DNA of 64,000 bases from Actinopolymorpha sp. NPDC004070 (GCF_040610475.1 NZ_JBEXMJ010000008.1:271176-335175); one strand, 5' to 3'; numbered from the stretch's first letter, positions 1 through 10,240 are shown. A program made the numbers and translations. Notes: generated by a model not told the origin, from the sequence alone.

Positions 1-190
1 TGGTGGCGGCCGGAAAGCCGGTCGGGACGAGGCGGTGGACCTTCGAAGACTACCGGCGGCGTGTCCGGCGCGGCGAACCTGGCCGGTCCTGCTGGCGATT
101 AACGGGACACACACCGCTACCGGTGCCAGGACGTCTCCTAGACTGGCACACCGGTCATCGGACAGCTAAGCGGAGAGAACGGGGCCTTCG

Positions 191-673
191 GTGGTCACCA
201 AGGAGCAACGCCGACGCCGCCTCGCCAGGCAGCACTGGGAGCGTCAGCAGGTCCGCCGTGCCGCCAGCCGGCGCCGTGCGCGACGAAACGGCATCATCGT
301 GGCGATCGTCGTCGGCGTGCTCGCCGTGGCCGCGGTGATCTACGTCGTCTTCTTCCTCCTGCGCGGCGGCAGCTCCTCCGCGGCCACCCGGCCGAGCACC
401 CATCCGGGCACCTCGGCCGGGATCGGCGTACTCGCGGCACCTCCGGCCGCGCCGGGGCCGGGCTACATTCTTGGTGACGGGACCGATCGTCCGCACCGCG
501 GCGACCACCGCGTGGAGCCAGGCCGGCCGGTCGCTGTCGATGGCGAAAAACCCGGTGCCGACGGATTCCTCACTGGCTACGGTGACTCGTCCCCGTTCGA
601 TCACGGGGAAGCGGGGACCGGGCAGGCGGCGTCCTCCGGCATCGGCAAAGATGTCAAGGTCACGACGACGTGA
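191..673 (+). CDS. Cyclophilin-type N-terminus with an unrecognisable C-terminus (possibly truncated or decayed)
   Basis: The first ~60 residues form a very basic stretch (KEQRRRRLARQHWERQQ) followed by one membrane segment (about residues 33-57, IIVAIVVGVLAV...VFFLL). This is the anchor layout of the secreted peptidyl-prolyl isomerases that usually precede the DUF349/relA genes in actinobacteria. A cyclophilin domain should follow after about 100 residues. Instead the frame gives about 65 hydrophilic residues with no recognisable cyclophilin motif and a visibly lower G/C use at third codon positions. Start GTG at 191, with GGAGAG about 14 bases upstream. It is either a shortened anchor protein or the remnant of a PPIase. 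The opposite strand of the tail also reads like protein (see findings). Confidence 0.4.
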   Translation: MVTKEQRRRRLARQHWERQQVRRAASRRRARRNGIIVAIVVGVLAVAAVIYVVFFLLRGGSSSAATRPSTHPGTSAGIGVLAAPPAAPGPGYILGDGTDRPHRGDHRVEPGRPVAVDGEKPGADGFLTGYGDSSPFDHGEAGTGQAASSGIGKDVKVTTT

Positions 674-692
674 TCTGCGACGGGAGCGTGCA

Positions 693-1931
693 GTGAGCGG
701 AACGGCAGAGGAGCCCTGGGGCAGGGTCGCGGACGACGGCACCGTCTACCTCCGCACCGACGAGGGCGAGCGCGCCATCGGATCCTGGCAGGTCGGCGAT
801 CCCGAGGGAGCGCTGGCCTTCTTCCGCCGCAAGTACGACGCCCTCGCCCTGGAGGTCGACCTGCTCGCCTCCCGGGTCGAAAGCGGCATCCTCGCCCCCG
901 ACGACGCGCACAACGCGCTGCGCCGCGAGCGCCGCAACCTCGCGGGCGCCCAGGCGATCGGCGACCTCGGCGCCCTTTCGGCCCGGCTGGACCGGCTGGA
1001 GGAAGTGATCGCCGGCCGGCGTGCCGAGCGCCGCACCGAGCGCAAGCGCCAACTCGAGGAGGCCCGGACCGCCAAGGCAGCGATCGCCGACGAGGCCGAG
1101 GCCCTGGCGACCGGCTCGGACTGGCGTCACGGCGTCGGACGCTTCCGCGAGCTGCTCGAGCAGTGGAAGGCACTGCCCCGGCTGGACAAGCAGACCGACG
1201 ACGAGCTGTGGCGCCGCTTCTCCAGCGCCCGCACGTCCTACACCCGCCGGCGTAAGCAGCACTTCTCCGAGCTGAACGTACGCCGCGACGACGCCCGCCA
1301 GGTCAAGGAGGCGCTCGCCGCCGAGGCCGAGGCGCTGGCCGACTCCACCGACTGGGGCCGCGGCACCACCCAGTTCCGCACCCTCATGCAGCGCTGGAAG
1401 GCCGCCGGGCCCGCCGCGCGGGACGTGGAAGACCAGCTGTGGAAGCGGTTCCGCGCCGCGCAGGACCGGTTCTTCAACGCCCGCAACGCGACCTTCGCCG
1501 AGCAGGACGCGGAGTACCGCGCCAACCTCGAGCAGAAGGAGGCGCTGCTGGTCGAGGCGGAGGCCCTGCTCCCGGTGCGCGACCACCGTGCCGCCCGCGA
1601 CGCCTACCGTTCGCTGCTGGCGCGCTGGGACCAGATCGGGCGCGTCCCCCGCGACTCCGTTCGTACGGTCGAGGGCCGGTTGCGCAAGGTCGAGGAAGCC
1701 ATCCGGTCCGCGGAGAGCAACGAATGGCGCCGGACCAACCCCGAGACCCGCGCCCGGGCCAACGACACGCTCACCCAGCTCCGCAACTCCATCGCCGACC
1801 TCGAACGCGACCTCGAAGCCCAGCAGGCGAAGGGCGACGTCTCCGGCGAACGCCGCGCGCAGGAGGCACTGGACGCCCGCCGGGCGTGGCTCGCCGAAGT
1901 GGAGAAGACCCTCGACGAGTTCTCCGGCTGA
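693..1931 (+). CDS. DUF349 domain-containing protein
   Basis: This is a 412-residue, strongly charged and helical protein of unknown biochemical role. The N-terminus (EPWGRVADDGTVYLRT) and the repeated three-helix units with W-K and L-W-x-R-F signatures (ELLEQWKALPRL, DDELWRRFSSAR, LMQRWKAAG, DQLWKRFRAAQ) are characteristic of actinobacterial DUF349 proteins. A C-terminal coiled coil follows. I chose GTG at 693 because family members begin just before PWGRV and because GGGAG lies six bases upstream; the frame is open further 5' but that part resembles nothing. It lies tail-to-tail with relA, as in Streptomyces. Confidence 0.9.
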   Translation: MSGTAEEPWGRVADDGTVYLRTDEGERAIGSWQVGDPEGALAFFRRKYDALALEVDLLASRVESGILAPDDAHNALRRERRNLAGAQAIGDLGALSARLDRLEEVIAGRRAERRTERKRQLEEARTAKAAIADEAEALATGSDWRHGVGRFRELLEQWKALPRLDKQTDDELWRRFSSARTSYTRRRKQHFSELNVRRDDARQVKEALAAEAEALADSTDWGRGTTQFRTLMQRWKAAGPAARDVEDQLWKRFRAAQDRFFNARNATFAEQDAEYRANLEQKEALLVEAEALLPVRDHRAARDAYRSLLARWDQIGRVPRDSVRTVEGRLRKVEEAIRSAESNEWRRTNPETRARANDTLTQLRNSIADLERDLEAQQAKGDVSGERRAQEALDARRAWLAEVEKTLDEFSG

Positions 1932-2141
1932 GCGGGCCCCCGCATCCCGCCTGGCCGCGTTGTCGTCGGCACGCGACCCGGCGGAATTGTGAAGCGTTGC
2001 AGGTCGACCCCAGTAGGTCTTCACACAAAACGGGTGAAGCCGGTCCGCTCACGGCCGAACCGGGACCCGGCGCCTGGCGCATAGGACGGCCCGCGGTCGG
2101 CAGGATTCAGCGTGGCCCCGCCACCTGGGTGAACCGTCGGG

Positions 2142-4637
2142 TCAGTTGGTGACGCGGTAGGCGTCGAACACGCCGTCCACGCTGCGCACCGCGCGCAGCA
2201 CGTGGCCCAGATGCTTCGGGTCGCCCATCTCGAAGGTGAACCTGCTCTTGGCCACCCGGTCGCGGGTCGTGGTCACCGACGCCGACAGGATGTTGACGTG
2301 CTGGTCGGACAGGATCCGGGTGATGTCGCTGAGCAGCCGGGCGCGGTCCAGCGCCTCCACCTGGACCGCCACGAGGAACAGGCTCTGCGCCGTGGGCGCC
2401 CACTCGACCTCGACCATGCGTTCGGGCTGGGCGGTGAGGTGACCGATGTTGACACAGTCGCCGCGGTGCACCGAGACGCCCGCGCCACGGGTGACGAACC
2501 CGACGATCGCGTCGCCCGGCACCGGCGTACAGCATTTGGCCAGTTTCACCCAGACGTCGGTGACGCCCTTCACGACCACGCCGGAGTCACCGCGGGGCAA
2601 CCGCTCCTTGCGCCCGGTGTCCGGGGAGATGATGACCGCCTCGGAGACGTCCTCGGCCTCCTCGCCGGCACCGCCGACCGACTCGACCAGCCGGCGGACC
2701 ACCGACTGCGCGGTGATCGTGCCCTCCCCCACCGCGGCGTACAGCGCCGACACGTCGGAGTACTTCAGGTCACGAGCGATCGAGGCCAGCGACTCGTGGG
2801 TGAGCATCCGCTGCAGCGGCAGGCCCTCCTTGCGGACCATCCGGGCCAGCTGCTCCTTGCCCTGGTCGATGGCCTCCTCGCGGCGCTCCTTGGTGAACCA
2901 GTGCCGGATCTTGTTGCGGGCACGGGGGCTGCGGACGAAGCTCAGCCAGTCGCGGCTCGGCGCCGCACCCTCCGCCTTGGAGGTGAACACCTCCACCAGG
3001 TCGCCGTTCTCCAGCTGGCTCTCCAGCGGAACCAGCCGGCCGTTGACCCGGGCACCGATGCAGCGGTGCCCGACCTCGGTATGGATGGCGTACGCGAAGT
3101 CGACCGGCGTGGAGCCCGTGGGCAGAGCGATCACGTCGCCGCGCGGGGTGAAGACGTAGACCTGGTCGGAGTTGATCTCGAAGCGCAGCGAGTCCAGGAA
3201 CTCGCCGGGGTCCTCGGTCTCGCGCTGCCAGTCCAGCAACTGCCGGAGCCAGGCCATGTCGTTGGGGCCGCCGCTGTCGGTGTCCGAGGCGGCGGTGGGG
3301 TCTTCCTTGTACTTCCAGTGGGCCGCGACGCCGTACTCGGCCCGCCGGTGCATGGCGAATGTCCGCAGCTGCATCTCGACCGGCTTGCCCTCCGGCCCCA
3401 TCACCGAGGTGTGCAGCGACTGGTACATGTTGAACTTCGGCATCGCGATGTAGTCCTTGAACCGCCCGGGCACGGGGTTCCATCGCGCGTGGATGACGCC
3501 GAGAGCGGCGTAACAGTCGCGTACGGAGTCGGTGAGGACACGGATGCCGACCAGGTCGTAGATGTCGCCGAACTCCCGGCCGCGCACGATCATCTTCTGG
3601 TAGATCGAGTAGTAGTGCTTGGGCCGGCCGGTGACCGTCGCCTTGATCTTCGCCTCGCGCAGGTCCGACTGGACCCGGTCGATGACCTTCGCCAGGTATT
3701 CGTCGCGCGAGGGTGCCCGCTCGGCAACCAGCCGGACGATCTCGTCGTACAGCTTGGGATGGAGGGTGGCGAACGCGAGATCCTCGATCTCCCACTTCAG
3801 CGTGTTCATGCCGAGCCGGTGGGCCAGCGAGGCGTAGATCTCCAGCGTCTCCCGCGCGGTGCGTTCCTGCGATGCCTGCTTGACGTATCGCAGCGTCCGC
3901 ATGTTGTGCAGCCGGTCGGCTAGCTTGATCACCAGCACCCGGATGTCCTTGGCCATCGCGATGACCATCTTGCGGATGGTCTCGGCCTGGGCGCTCTCGC
4001 CGTACTTGACCTTGTCGAGTTTGGTCACACCGTCGACCAGCAGCGCGATCTCGTCGCCGAAGTCGTTGCGGAGCTCGGTGAGGGTGTACGGCGTGTCCTC
4101 CACCGTGTCGTGCAGCAGCGCCGCGCACAGGGTGGGCGGCGTCATACCTAGCTCGGCGAGGATGGTGGCCACCGCGACGGGGTGGGTGATGAACGGGTCG
4201 CCGCTCTTGCGGGTCTGGCCCCGGTGGTAACGCTCGGCGGTGTGGTACGCGCGCTCGATGAGTGCCAGGTCGGCCTTGGGGTGGGTGCTGCGAACGATCC
4301 GGAACAGCGGCTCCAGGACGGGGTTGCCCTGCGGCGCTCGGCCCAGCCGGGCCAGGCGCTGGCGCATCCGCCGCGACGAGGCGGAGAACGGGCCGATCGC
4401 CGCCTGTCCGCCGGAGGAGGCGGAGGCGCGCCGGCCGCTCGACGGAGCGGTCTCGGCGGCGCCGCTCGAGCCGTTGGAGCCGTTCGTCTCCTGGGTCGAC
4501 TCGTCCGGTCGGGTGTCCGAGCTCGGAGCGGTTGCCTCCAGGGCCGCCGCGCGACTCCTGGACACGCTCACCGAGCGGTGCGGCGCCGGAGACACCTCAC
4601 GGCGCGCCGGCGCGGATGGAGCGGACTCGTCGGCCAC
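2142..4637 (-). CDS. relA: Bifunctional (p)ppGpp synthetase/hydrolase (Rel/RSH)
   Basis: This long RSH enzyme makes and degrades (p)ppGpp in the stringent response. A Ser/Thr/Gly-rich leader (~1-100) precedes the HD hydrolase domain with HDTVED at ~176-181. The synthetase domain follows ([21 protein letters not shown]), with RFKD at ~392-395. RFKD rather than EXDD is the signature of bifunctional enzymes. Then come a TGS domain ([15 protein letters not shown]), a zinc/helical region with CCTPVPGD, and a C-terminal ACT domain ([19 protein letters not shown]). A GTG exists at 4679, but the GTG at 4637 has AAGGAG at ideal spacing, giving 831 residues. The apt gene lies upstream on the same strand. 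Confidence 0.97.
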   Translation of the reverse strand: MADESAPSAPARREVSPAPHRSVSVSRSRAAALEATAPSSDTRPDESTQETNGSNGSSGAAETAPSSGRRASASSGGQAAIGPFSASSRRMRQRLARLGRAPQGNPVLEPLFRIVRSTHPKADLALIERAYHTAERYHRGQTRKSGDPFITHPVAVATILAELGMTPPTLCAALLHDTVEDTPYTLTELRNDFGDEIALLVDGVTKLDKVKYGESAQAETIRKMVIAMAKDIRVLVIKLADRLHNMRTLRYVKQASQERTARETLEIYASLAHRLGMNTLKWEIEDLAFATLHPKLYDEIVRLVAERAPSRDEYLAKVIDRVQSDLREAKIKATVTGRPKHYYSIYQKMIVRGREFGDIYDLVGIRVLTDSVRDCYAALGVIHARWNPVPGRFKDYIAMPKFNMYQSLHTSVMGPEGKPVEMQLRTFAMHRRAEYGVAAHWKYKEDPTAASDTDSGGPNDMAWLRQLLDWQRETEDPGEFLDSLRFEINSDQVYVFTPRGDVIALPTGSTPVDFAYAIHTEVGHRCIGARVNGRLVPLESQLENGDLVEVFTSKAEGAAPSRDWLSFVRSPRARNKIRHWFTKERREEAIDQGKEQLARMVRKEGLPLQRMLTHESLASIARDLKYSDVSALYAAVGEGTITAQSVVRRLVESVGGAGEEAEDVSEAVIISPDTGRKERLPRGDSGVVVKGVTDVWVKLAKCCTPVPGDAIVGFVTRGAGVSVHRGDCVNIGHLTAQPERMVEVEWAPTAQSLFLVAVQVEALDRARLLSDITRILSDQHVNILSASVTTTRDRVAKSRFTFEMGDPKHLGHVLRAVRSVDGVFDAYRVTN

Positions 4638-4842
4638 GGCGGTCTCCTTGGGGGCGGCAAGAAACCAGTTTACGGGCACCGGGGCGGGTTGGCGTCAACC
4701 CTGTCCGAGCCCGTCCGACGTCGACCCACCCGTCCCCGTCGTACCACCCTGCCCGGGATTGTCACACGATCGTTGCCCATGAGCGGGCTGTCCGGCAGAT
4801 CCGGTTTGGGCCGCTCCTCCAGTGTCCACCCCAGGGCTGTTC

Positions 4843-4860
4843 GCCGCCAGGCAGGGCGGC
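4843..4860 (-). terminator. Short hairpin just after the apt stop codon
   Basis: GCCGCC pairs perfectly with GGCGGC across a six-base loop, ten bases after the apt stop codon and ahead of relA. No T-run follows on the minus strand, so it may be only a weak attenuator or an RNA stabiliser. Confidence 0.3.
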
Positions 4861-4869
4861 TTCGTGCCG

Positions 4870-5412
4870 TCACACCGGCAGCAGCGAGTGAACGGTGAGG
4901 TCGCCGGTCCTGGTGCGCGGTGCGAGGAAGGTGAGCTCGAGCAACACCGAGATCCCGGCCACAAGGGCTCCGGCGTCGCGGACGAGGGCGTTCGTCGCCT
5001 CGACGGTGCCGCCGGTGGCGAGTACGTCGTCGACGATGAGTACCCGGTCTCCCGGGGCGAAGGCGTCCTGCTGCACCTCCAGGGTCTCCTCGCCGTACTC
5101 GAGGGCGTAGGAGCGGGCGTGCGTCGGGCCGGGCAGCTTGCCCGCCTTGCGGACCGGAACGAACCCCGCCCCCAGTGCCAGCGCCACCGGCGCGGCGAGG
5201 ATGAAGCCCCGGGCCTCGATCCCGACCACCTTGTCCACGTGGGGTGTGGCGTCCCGCCAGGGGGCGCCGAGGGCCTCGACGGTGTGGGCGAACGCCTCCG
5301 GCTCGGCCAGCAGCGGCGTGATGTCCTTGAAGACGACACCGGGCTTGGGATAGTCCGGGACGTCCCGGACCAGGTCCGCGACCAGGCGGTCCACCGACCG
5401 GACCTCGCTCAT
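4870..5412 (-). CDS. apt: Adenine phosphoribosyltransferase
   Basis: Converts adenine and PRPP to AMP in purine salvage, in the cytosol. It has 180 residues, normal for the family. The type I PRTase signature is clear: the PRPP loop RVLIVDDVLATGGT, preceded by VVGIEARGFILAAPVA and VRKAGKLPG. The ATG at 5412 overlaps the secF stop codon (ATGA), so it is translationally coupled to secF. The order secD-secF-apt-relA is conserved in actinobacteria. Confidence 0.97.
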   Translation of the reverse strand: MSEVRSVDRLVADLVRDVPDYPKPGVVFKDITPLLAEPEAFAHTVEALGAPWRDATPHVDKVVGIEARGFILAAPVALALGAGFVPVRKAGKLPGPTHARSYALEYGEETLEVQQDAFAPGDRVLIVDDVLATGGTVEATNALVRDAGALVAGISVLLELTFLAPRTRTGDLTVHSLLPV

Positions 5413-6674
5413 CGGCCGTGCCCCTTCGGACGCCGGGACGACCTCGGCTTGCGCTGCGGCTGGGTACGCCCGGCCGACCTGCTGGTCGACTGCGGCCTCC
5501 CCGCCGGAGGACGGCCCTGCGCACGCGAGGTTGCCGAAATCGACTGCCGGGTGCCGTTGGTGCCCTGGCCCTCGTCGGTGGTGGCGGTCTCGTCGCCCTC
5601 GGCGGTGCCGGTCGTGCCCGACGTGCCGGTCGTGCCCGACGCCGCGGCCGAGCCGGCAGAACCGGCGCCCACGCTCTTGGCGGCGGCACCCGCTCGGCGC
5701 TGTTGCACCCGCCGGGCGAGCGCCCGCATCGCCGGCTCGCGTTCCTTCAGGTCGCACAGCAGCGGGGTGGCGATGAAGATCGAGGAGTACGTACCGACCG
5801 CGATACCGATGAACAGCGCCAGGGACAGGTCCTTCAACGTCCCCGCGCCGAGCAGACCGGCGCCGACGAACAGGATGCCCGCCACCGGCAGGAGCGCGAT
5901 GATCGAGGTGTTGATCGACCGGACCAGCGTCTGGTTGACGGCCAGGTTGGCCGCCTCGCTGTAGGTCCACCGACTGCCCGAGGAGATCGACCGGGTGTTC
6001 TCGCGCACCTTGTCGAACACGACCACCGTGTCGTACAGCGAGTAGCCCAGGATGGTGAGCACGCCGATGATCGTGGCCGGGGTGACGTCGAAACCGACCA
6101 GGGCGTAGATGCCGACGGTGATCGCGACGTCGTGCAGCAAGGCGACCAGCCCCGACACCGACATCCGCCATTCGCGGAAGTAGAGCCAGATCACCCCCAT
6201 CACCAGGACGAGGAACACCCCGAGGCTGAGCAGTGCCTTGTCGGTGATCTGCGCACCCCAGGTCGGCCCGATGCTGGAGTAGTCGATCTGCCCCTCGCCG
6301 ACCTTGAGCTGCTTGGCGATCGCGGTGCGGGCCTTGGCGATCTGGTCGGTGCTCAACGGCGGGGTCTCGACTCGGACCTGGTTGCTGCCGATCGAGGTGA
6401 CGAGCGGCTCCCCGCTGCCGAGGACACCGGTGTCGACGACAGCGGACCGGACGCCCGGAATGGCGTCCTGAGCCGTACCCGACGACACCGGCGCCTGGAA
6501 GTCGACGCCGCCGCGGAACTCGATGGAGAAGTTCAGGCCGCGCACCAGGACGGCAACCACGGCGATCAGCAGGACGATCGCGGAGATGAGGTACCACAGC
6601 TTCCGCCGGCCGACGAAGTTCAGTGAGACCTCGCCGGTGTAGAGCTTGTGCCCGACGGCACCCAGGCGCGACAT
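5409..6674 (-). CDS. secF: Protein translocase subunit SecF
   Basis: SecF is the accessory membrane subunit of the Sec translocon that, with SecD, uses proton motive force to complete export. The protein has 421 residues. It opens with a cytosolic segment (YTGEVSLNFVGRRKLWYL) and TM1, then the extracellular FRGGVDF-containing domain, then five more membrane segments (for example VMGVIWLYFREWRMS, GFDVTPATIIGVLTILGYSLYDTVVVFDKVREN). The last ~90 residues are an unusual low-complexity Gly/Thr/Ser then Arg/Pro-rich tail ending RRPKGHGR. ATG 6674 follows the secD stop by one base; an upstream in-frame extension has no family similarity. Confidence 0.96.
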   Translation of the reverse strand: MSRLGAVGHKLYTGEVSLNFVGRRKLWYLISAIVLLIAVVAVLVRGLNFSIEFRGGVDFQAPVSSGTAQDAIPGVRSAVVDTGVLGSGEPLVTSIGSNQVRVETPPLSTDQIAKARTAIAKQLKVGEGQIDYSSIGPTWGAQITDKALLSLGVFLVLVMGVIWLYFREWRMSVSGLVALLHDVAITVGIYALVGFDVTPATIIGVLTILGYSLYDTVVVFDKVRENTRSISSGSRWTYSEAANLAVNQTLVRSINTSIIALLPVAGILFVGAGLLGAGTLKDLSLALFIGIAVGTYSSIFIATPLLCDLKEREPAMRALARRVQQRRAGAAAKSVGAGSAGSAAASGTTGTSGTTGTAEGDETATTDEGQGTNGTRQSISATSRAQGRPPAGRPQSTSRSAGRTQPQRKPRSSRRPKGHGR

Positions 6675-6675
6675 G

Positions 6676-8436
6676 TCAGGCCCCCTTCGGCGCCGAGGCG
6701 CGGGTTGCGGTGCGCGGCGCCAGGCGTTCGCGCGGCACCCCGAGCCGGGACGGATCGAGTCCGGAGAAGCGGTGTCCCTCACCGAAGAAGCGCGTGCGGG
6801 CCAGCAGCGTGACCAGCGGCTTGGTGAAGAAGAACACGATGATGATGTCGATCAGCGTGGTCAGCCCGAGCGCGTACGCGAAGCCGCGGACGTTGCCCAC
6901 CGACAGCGCGTACAGCACCACCGCCGCCAGCAGCGACACAGAGTCCGCGGCGAGGATCGTGCGCCGGGCACGCACCCAGCCGGTCTCCACCGCGGTACGC
7001 AGACTTCGGCCGTCGCGCACTTCGTCGCGCAGGCGTTCGAAGTAGACGACGAAGGAGTCCGCGGTGATGCCGATGGCGACGATCAGGCCGGCGATCCCGG
7101 CCAGGGTGAGGGTGAAGCCCGCCGACTTTCCGAGCAGCGTCACCGACACGTAGACCAGGGCGCCGGCCGCTGCCAGGGACAGCACGACCACCAGGCCGAG
7201 GCCGCGGTAGTAGAAGAACGAGTAGAGCACCACCAGCGCGAGGCCGATCGCCCCGGCGACCAGGCCGCCGGTGAGCTGGTCGCTTCCCAGGGTGGGAGAC
7301 ACCGCCGAGACCTGGCTGGTCTCGAAGCTCAGCGGCAGGGCGCCGTACTTCAGCGTGTTGGCGAGGTCGGTCGCCTCCTGCTGGGAGAAGTTGCCGGTGA
7401 TGCTCGCCTGTCCGTCGGTGATCGGCCCCTGGATGACGGGGTAGGAGACGACCTTGCCGTCGAGCACGATCGCGAACTGGCTCAGCGGCTGCTGGAGTTG
7501 GTACATCTGCGTGCTCGCCTGCGCGAACTTGCTCTTGCCCTGGCCCTTCAGCCGAAGGCCGACCTGCCACGCGAGCTGGTTCTGCGGCAACTGGGCGCTG
7601 GCGTCGGCGATCTCGGAGCCGAGAACGATCGCCGGCCCGAGGACGAACTTCGTGCCGCCATCGCGGTCACAGGTGAACAACACCTGCTTGGAGTTGTCCT
7701 TGCCGGGCGCGTAGTCGGCGCACTTGAACTTCTGCAGCTCGGCCAGCTGCTGTGGTGAGGCGCCGGTGGTGGAGACCCGGACCTTGCCGTTGTCGACCGT
7801 CGGCGTCGTGGCATCGGGGGCCGGCGTGGTCGCCTTCGGGCTCGGAGTGGCCGTCTTGGGGGTCGGCGTGGGAGTGGGCTTCGCCGCGTCCCGCCGGAAC
7901 GCCTGGGGCACCGCACGGCCCGGATCACGCGGCTTGGGGCTCGCGGTCGCCTTCTTCGAGGGCGTGACCGACGGCTTCACCGACGGGGACGCCGTCGGCT
8001 TCGGGGTGGCCTTCGACGTGGCCGGCGACTTCGACGGCGTGGGCTTGGCCTGCGGAGGAGTCGACACCGGCACCGCGGCCAGCACCTGGCGGAACCGCAG
8101 CTCCGCGGTGCTGCCGACCAGCCGGACGATCTGGTCCTGGCCCACGCCCGGCACCTCGACCACGATGTGGTCGCTGCCCTGGGTGGTCACCTCGGCCTCG
8201 GCGATGGCGCCCACGCGGTTGCGGATGATTTCGACCGCTTCGGCGAGCTTCTCCGGGGTGACCGGACCCTGACCCGCGGACGGCCGCGCGGTCAGCGTGA
8301 TGGAGGTGCCCCCGCGTAGGTCGAGGCCGAGCCGTGGTGTCCACGCACCGAGCGTGGCCATCAGCCCGACACCGACCAGCAGCGCCACCAGGAGCACCGC
8401 GAGAGAACGCCAGGGATGCGGTCTCTTCGTCGCCAC
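6676..8436 (-). CDS. secD: Protein translocase subunit SecD
   Basis: Partner of SecF in the SecDF motor. It has 586 residues. TM1 (SLAVLLVALLVGVGLMATLG) is followed by the LGLDLRGGTSITL motif, the P1 periplasmic-type domain (IIRNRVGAIAEAEVTTQG, GSTAELRFR), then C-terminal membrane segments with TADSFVVYFERLRDEVRDG. Residues ~130-220 are a Pro/Thr/Ser/Lys repeat-like insert (KPTPSKSPATSKATPKP and similar) placed inside the extracellular domain. GTG start with GGGGAGAG about 15 bases upstream. It belongs to the yajC-secD-secF-apt unit. Confidence 0.96.
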   Translation of the reverse strand: MATKRPHPWRSLAVLLVALLVGVGLMATLGAWTPRLGLDLRGGTSITLTARPSAGQGPVTPEKLAEAVEIIRNRVGAIAEAEVTTQGSDHIVVEVPGVGQDQIVRLVGSTAELRFRQVLAAVPVSTPPQAKPTPSKSPATSKATPKPTASPSVKPSVTPSKKATASPKPRDPGRAVPQAFRRDAAKPTPTPTPKTATPSPKATTPAPDATTPTVDNGKVRVSTTGASPQQLAELQKFKCADYAPGKDNSKQVLFTCDRDGGTKFVLGPAIVLGSEIADASAQLPQNQLAWQVGLRLKGQGKSKFAQASTQMYQLQQPLSQFAIVLDGKVVSYPVIQGPITDGQASITGNFSQQEATDLANTLKYGALPLSFETSQVSAVSPTLGSDQLTGGLVAGAIGLALVVLYSFFYYRGLGLVVVLSLAAAGALVYVSVTLLGKSAGFTLTLAGIAGLIVAIGITADSFVVYFERLRDEVRDGRSLRTAVETGWVRARRTILAADSVSLLAAVVLYALSVGNVRGFAYALGLTTLIDIIIVFFFTKPLVTLLARTRFFGEGHRFSGLDPSRLGVPRERLAPRTATRASAPKGA

Positions 8437-8468
8437 GTCGTCTACTCACTCTCCCCGTGAAGCGGGTC

Positions 8469-8834
8469 TCATGCCGTGGGGTCCTCGGGGCGGTCGCTCG
8501 GCGGCGTGGTTCCTTCGCCGACCTGCGGCTGCGAGGGCTGGCCCGGCTGGTCGATGATGCGGACGATGGCCTGGCGTACGTGCCGGGCGTACACACCCGG
8601 TGCGATCTCGAGCACGACCGCGTCGTCCTCCACGGCGTGCACGGTGGCCAGCAGGCCCGCTCCGGTCATCACCTGCTGACCGGGCTGGAGCTTGCTCTGC
8701 ATGTCCGTCGTCTCACGCTGGCGGCGTCGTTGCGGACGAATCGCCACGACCCAGAACAACACCAACAGAAGGATCGGGAGCAGCAGCGTCCAGTAGTTGG
8801 CGCCGCCGCCGGTGGCCGCCTGGCTGAGAAGCAT
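8469..8834 (-). CDS. yajC: Preprotein translocase subunit YajC
   Basis: Small single-pass membrane protein associated with SecDF. It has 121 residues. One TM segment (WTLLLPILLLVLFWVVAIRP) is followed by the family hallmark RPQRRRQRE and the conserved LQPGQQVMTGAGLLATV core. A Pro/Gln-rich tail ends the protein. It is the first gene of the sec run and its stop lies about 30 bases before the secD start. Confidence 0.95.
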   Translation of the reverse strand: MLLSQAATGGGANYWTLLLPILLLVLFWVVAIRPQRRRQRETTDMQSKLQPGQQVMTGAGLLATVHAVEDDAVVLEIAPGVYARHVRQAIVRIIDQPGQPSQPQVGEGTTPPSDRPEDPTA

Positions 8835-9015
8835 GGAGGTCGTTTCCTTCCCCGACGTCGCGAACGCCGGTTTGGTCGTCTGGCCACGGCCATGTCACGC
8901 ACGGCCACCGGCGGAGTCTAGCGACGCTGTCCGGCGCCGGGGTGTGCGACCTGTCCGTGGCGGGCGAGCCTTTCCGTCAGGCCGCGGGATGACCGGCGAG
9001 ACGATCACCACCACG

Positions 9016-9051
9016 ACCTTGGTGTCGACCTTGGTGTCGGCCTTGCCGTCG
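9016..9051. repeat. Three-copy 12-bp tandem repeat between yajC and ruvB
   Basis: Two exact copies of ACCTTGGTGTCG (9016-9027 and 9028-9039) are followed by a diverged third (GCCTTGCCGTCG). They sit in the 249-base non-coding gap between yajC and ruvB. No function is evident. Confidence 0.6.
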
Positions 9052-9083
9052 GCCCGTCGCGCGATGGGCCGGCGCCGCGCCGC

Positions 9084-10160
9084 TCACGGCACGTCGAACA
9101 GGCTGGGCGACTGCCCGAACGCCGCGTCGGCCGGAGGTGCCAGCCCGAGCTGCCGCCAGGCCGCCGGTGTCGCCACCCGGCCCCGTGGAGTGCGGGCGAG
9201 GTAGCCCCGCCGGACCAGGAACGGCTCGGCCACCTCCTCCACTGTCTCGCGTTCCTCGCCGACGGCGACGGCGAGGGTGGACACTCCCACCGGGCCGCCG
9301 CCGAACCGGCGGCACAGCGCGTCGAGCACGGCGCGGTCCAGCCGGTCCAGGCCCTCCTCGTCCACCTCGTACAGGTCGAGCGCGGCCCGCGCCGTATTCG
9401 TGCGTACGACACCGTCGGCACGCACCTGTGCGTAGTCGCGGACCCGGCGCAACAGCCGGTTGGCGATCCGCGGCGTGCCGCGGGACCGGCTGGCCACCTC
9501 CCGGGCGGCGTCGTCGGTGATGGGTACGTCGAGCAGGTGCGCGGACCGGCGGACGATCTCGTCCAGCTCGTCGACCTCGTAGTACTCCAGGTGGCCGGTG
9601 AAGCCGAAGCGGTCCCGCAGCGGACCCGGCAGCAGCCCGGCGCGCGTGGTCGCGCCCACCAACGTGAACGGCGGGATCTCCAGCGGGATGGCGGTGGCGC
9701 CGGGGCCCTTGCCGACCACGACGTCGACCCGGAAGTCCTCCATCGCCATGTAGAGCATCTCCTCGGCGGGGCGGCTCATCCGGTGGATCTCGTCGAGGAA
9801 GAGCACCTCGCCCTCGGCCAGGGAGGACAGGATGGCGGCGAGGTCACCGGCGTGCTGGATGGCGGGGCCGCTGGTCACCCGCAGCGGCGCGGACAGCTCG
9901 GCGGCGATGATCATCGCCAGGGTCGTCTTGCCCAGCCCGGGCGGGCCGGCGAGCAGCACGTGGTCCGGTGGCCGGCCGCGGCTGCGGGCCGCCTCCAGCA
10001 CCAGCCCGAGCTGGTCGCGGACGCGGCCCTGGCCGATCAGCTCCGCCAGGGTGCGGGGCCGCAGCGCCGCCTCGACGGTGCTCTCGTCGGCGGCCGCCTC
10101 CGCGGCGACCAGGGAACGGCCGACGGAGTGGTCGCCGCCCTCGTCGACGTGGGACGTCAT
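9084..10160 (-). CDS. ruvB: Holliday junction branch-migration ATPase RuvB
   Basis: AAA+ motor that drives branch migration with RuvA. It has 358 residues. Visible motifs are Walker [12 protein letters not shown], Walker [10 protein letters not shown], sensor [18 protein letters not shown] and the arginine-rich sensor II region [19 protein letters not shown] winged-helix C-terminal domain follows ([19 protein letters not shown]...[13 protein letters not shown]). It lies downstream of ruvC-ruvA on the same strand with an 80-base gap. Confidence 0.98.
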   Translation of the reverse strand: MTSHVDEGGDHSVGRSLVAAEAAADESTVEAALRPRTLAELIGQGRVRDQLGLVLEAARSRGRPPDHVLLAGPPGLGKTTLAMIIAAELSAPLRVTSGPAIQHAGDLAAILSSLAEGEVLFLDEIHRMSRPAEEMLYMAMEDFRVDVVVGKGPGATAIPLEIPPFTLVGATTRAGLLPGPLRDRFGFTGHLEYYEVDELDEIVRRSAHLLDVPITDDAAREVASRSRGTPRIANRLLRRVRDYAQVRADGVVRTNTARAALDLYEVDEEGLDRLDRAVLDALCRRFGGGPVGVSTLAVAVGEERETVEEVAEPFLVRRGYLARTPRGRVATPAAWRQLGLAPPADAAFGQSPSLFDVP

Positions 10161-10240
10161 GCGGACAACTCCTCGCGGATGGTCGGATCACGGTCAGCGG
10201 TGGCCGGTGGTGCCGGGTGGGTCTCGCCGGGAAGTCTTCG

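Noticed and set aside
3..338. An open frame at the very start of the window
   Set aside because: No ribosome site or similarity, and it overlaps the better-supported membrane-anchor ORF at 191.
2202..3923. A 573-codon plus-strand frame opposite relA
   Set aside because: Lies fully inside the certain relA gene and has no recognisable domain.
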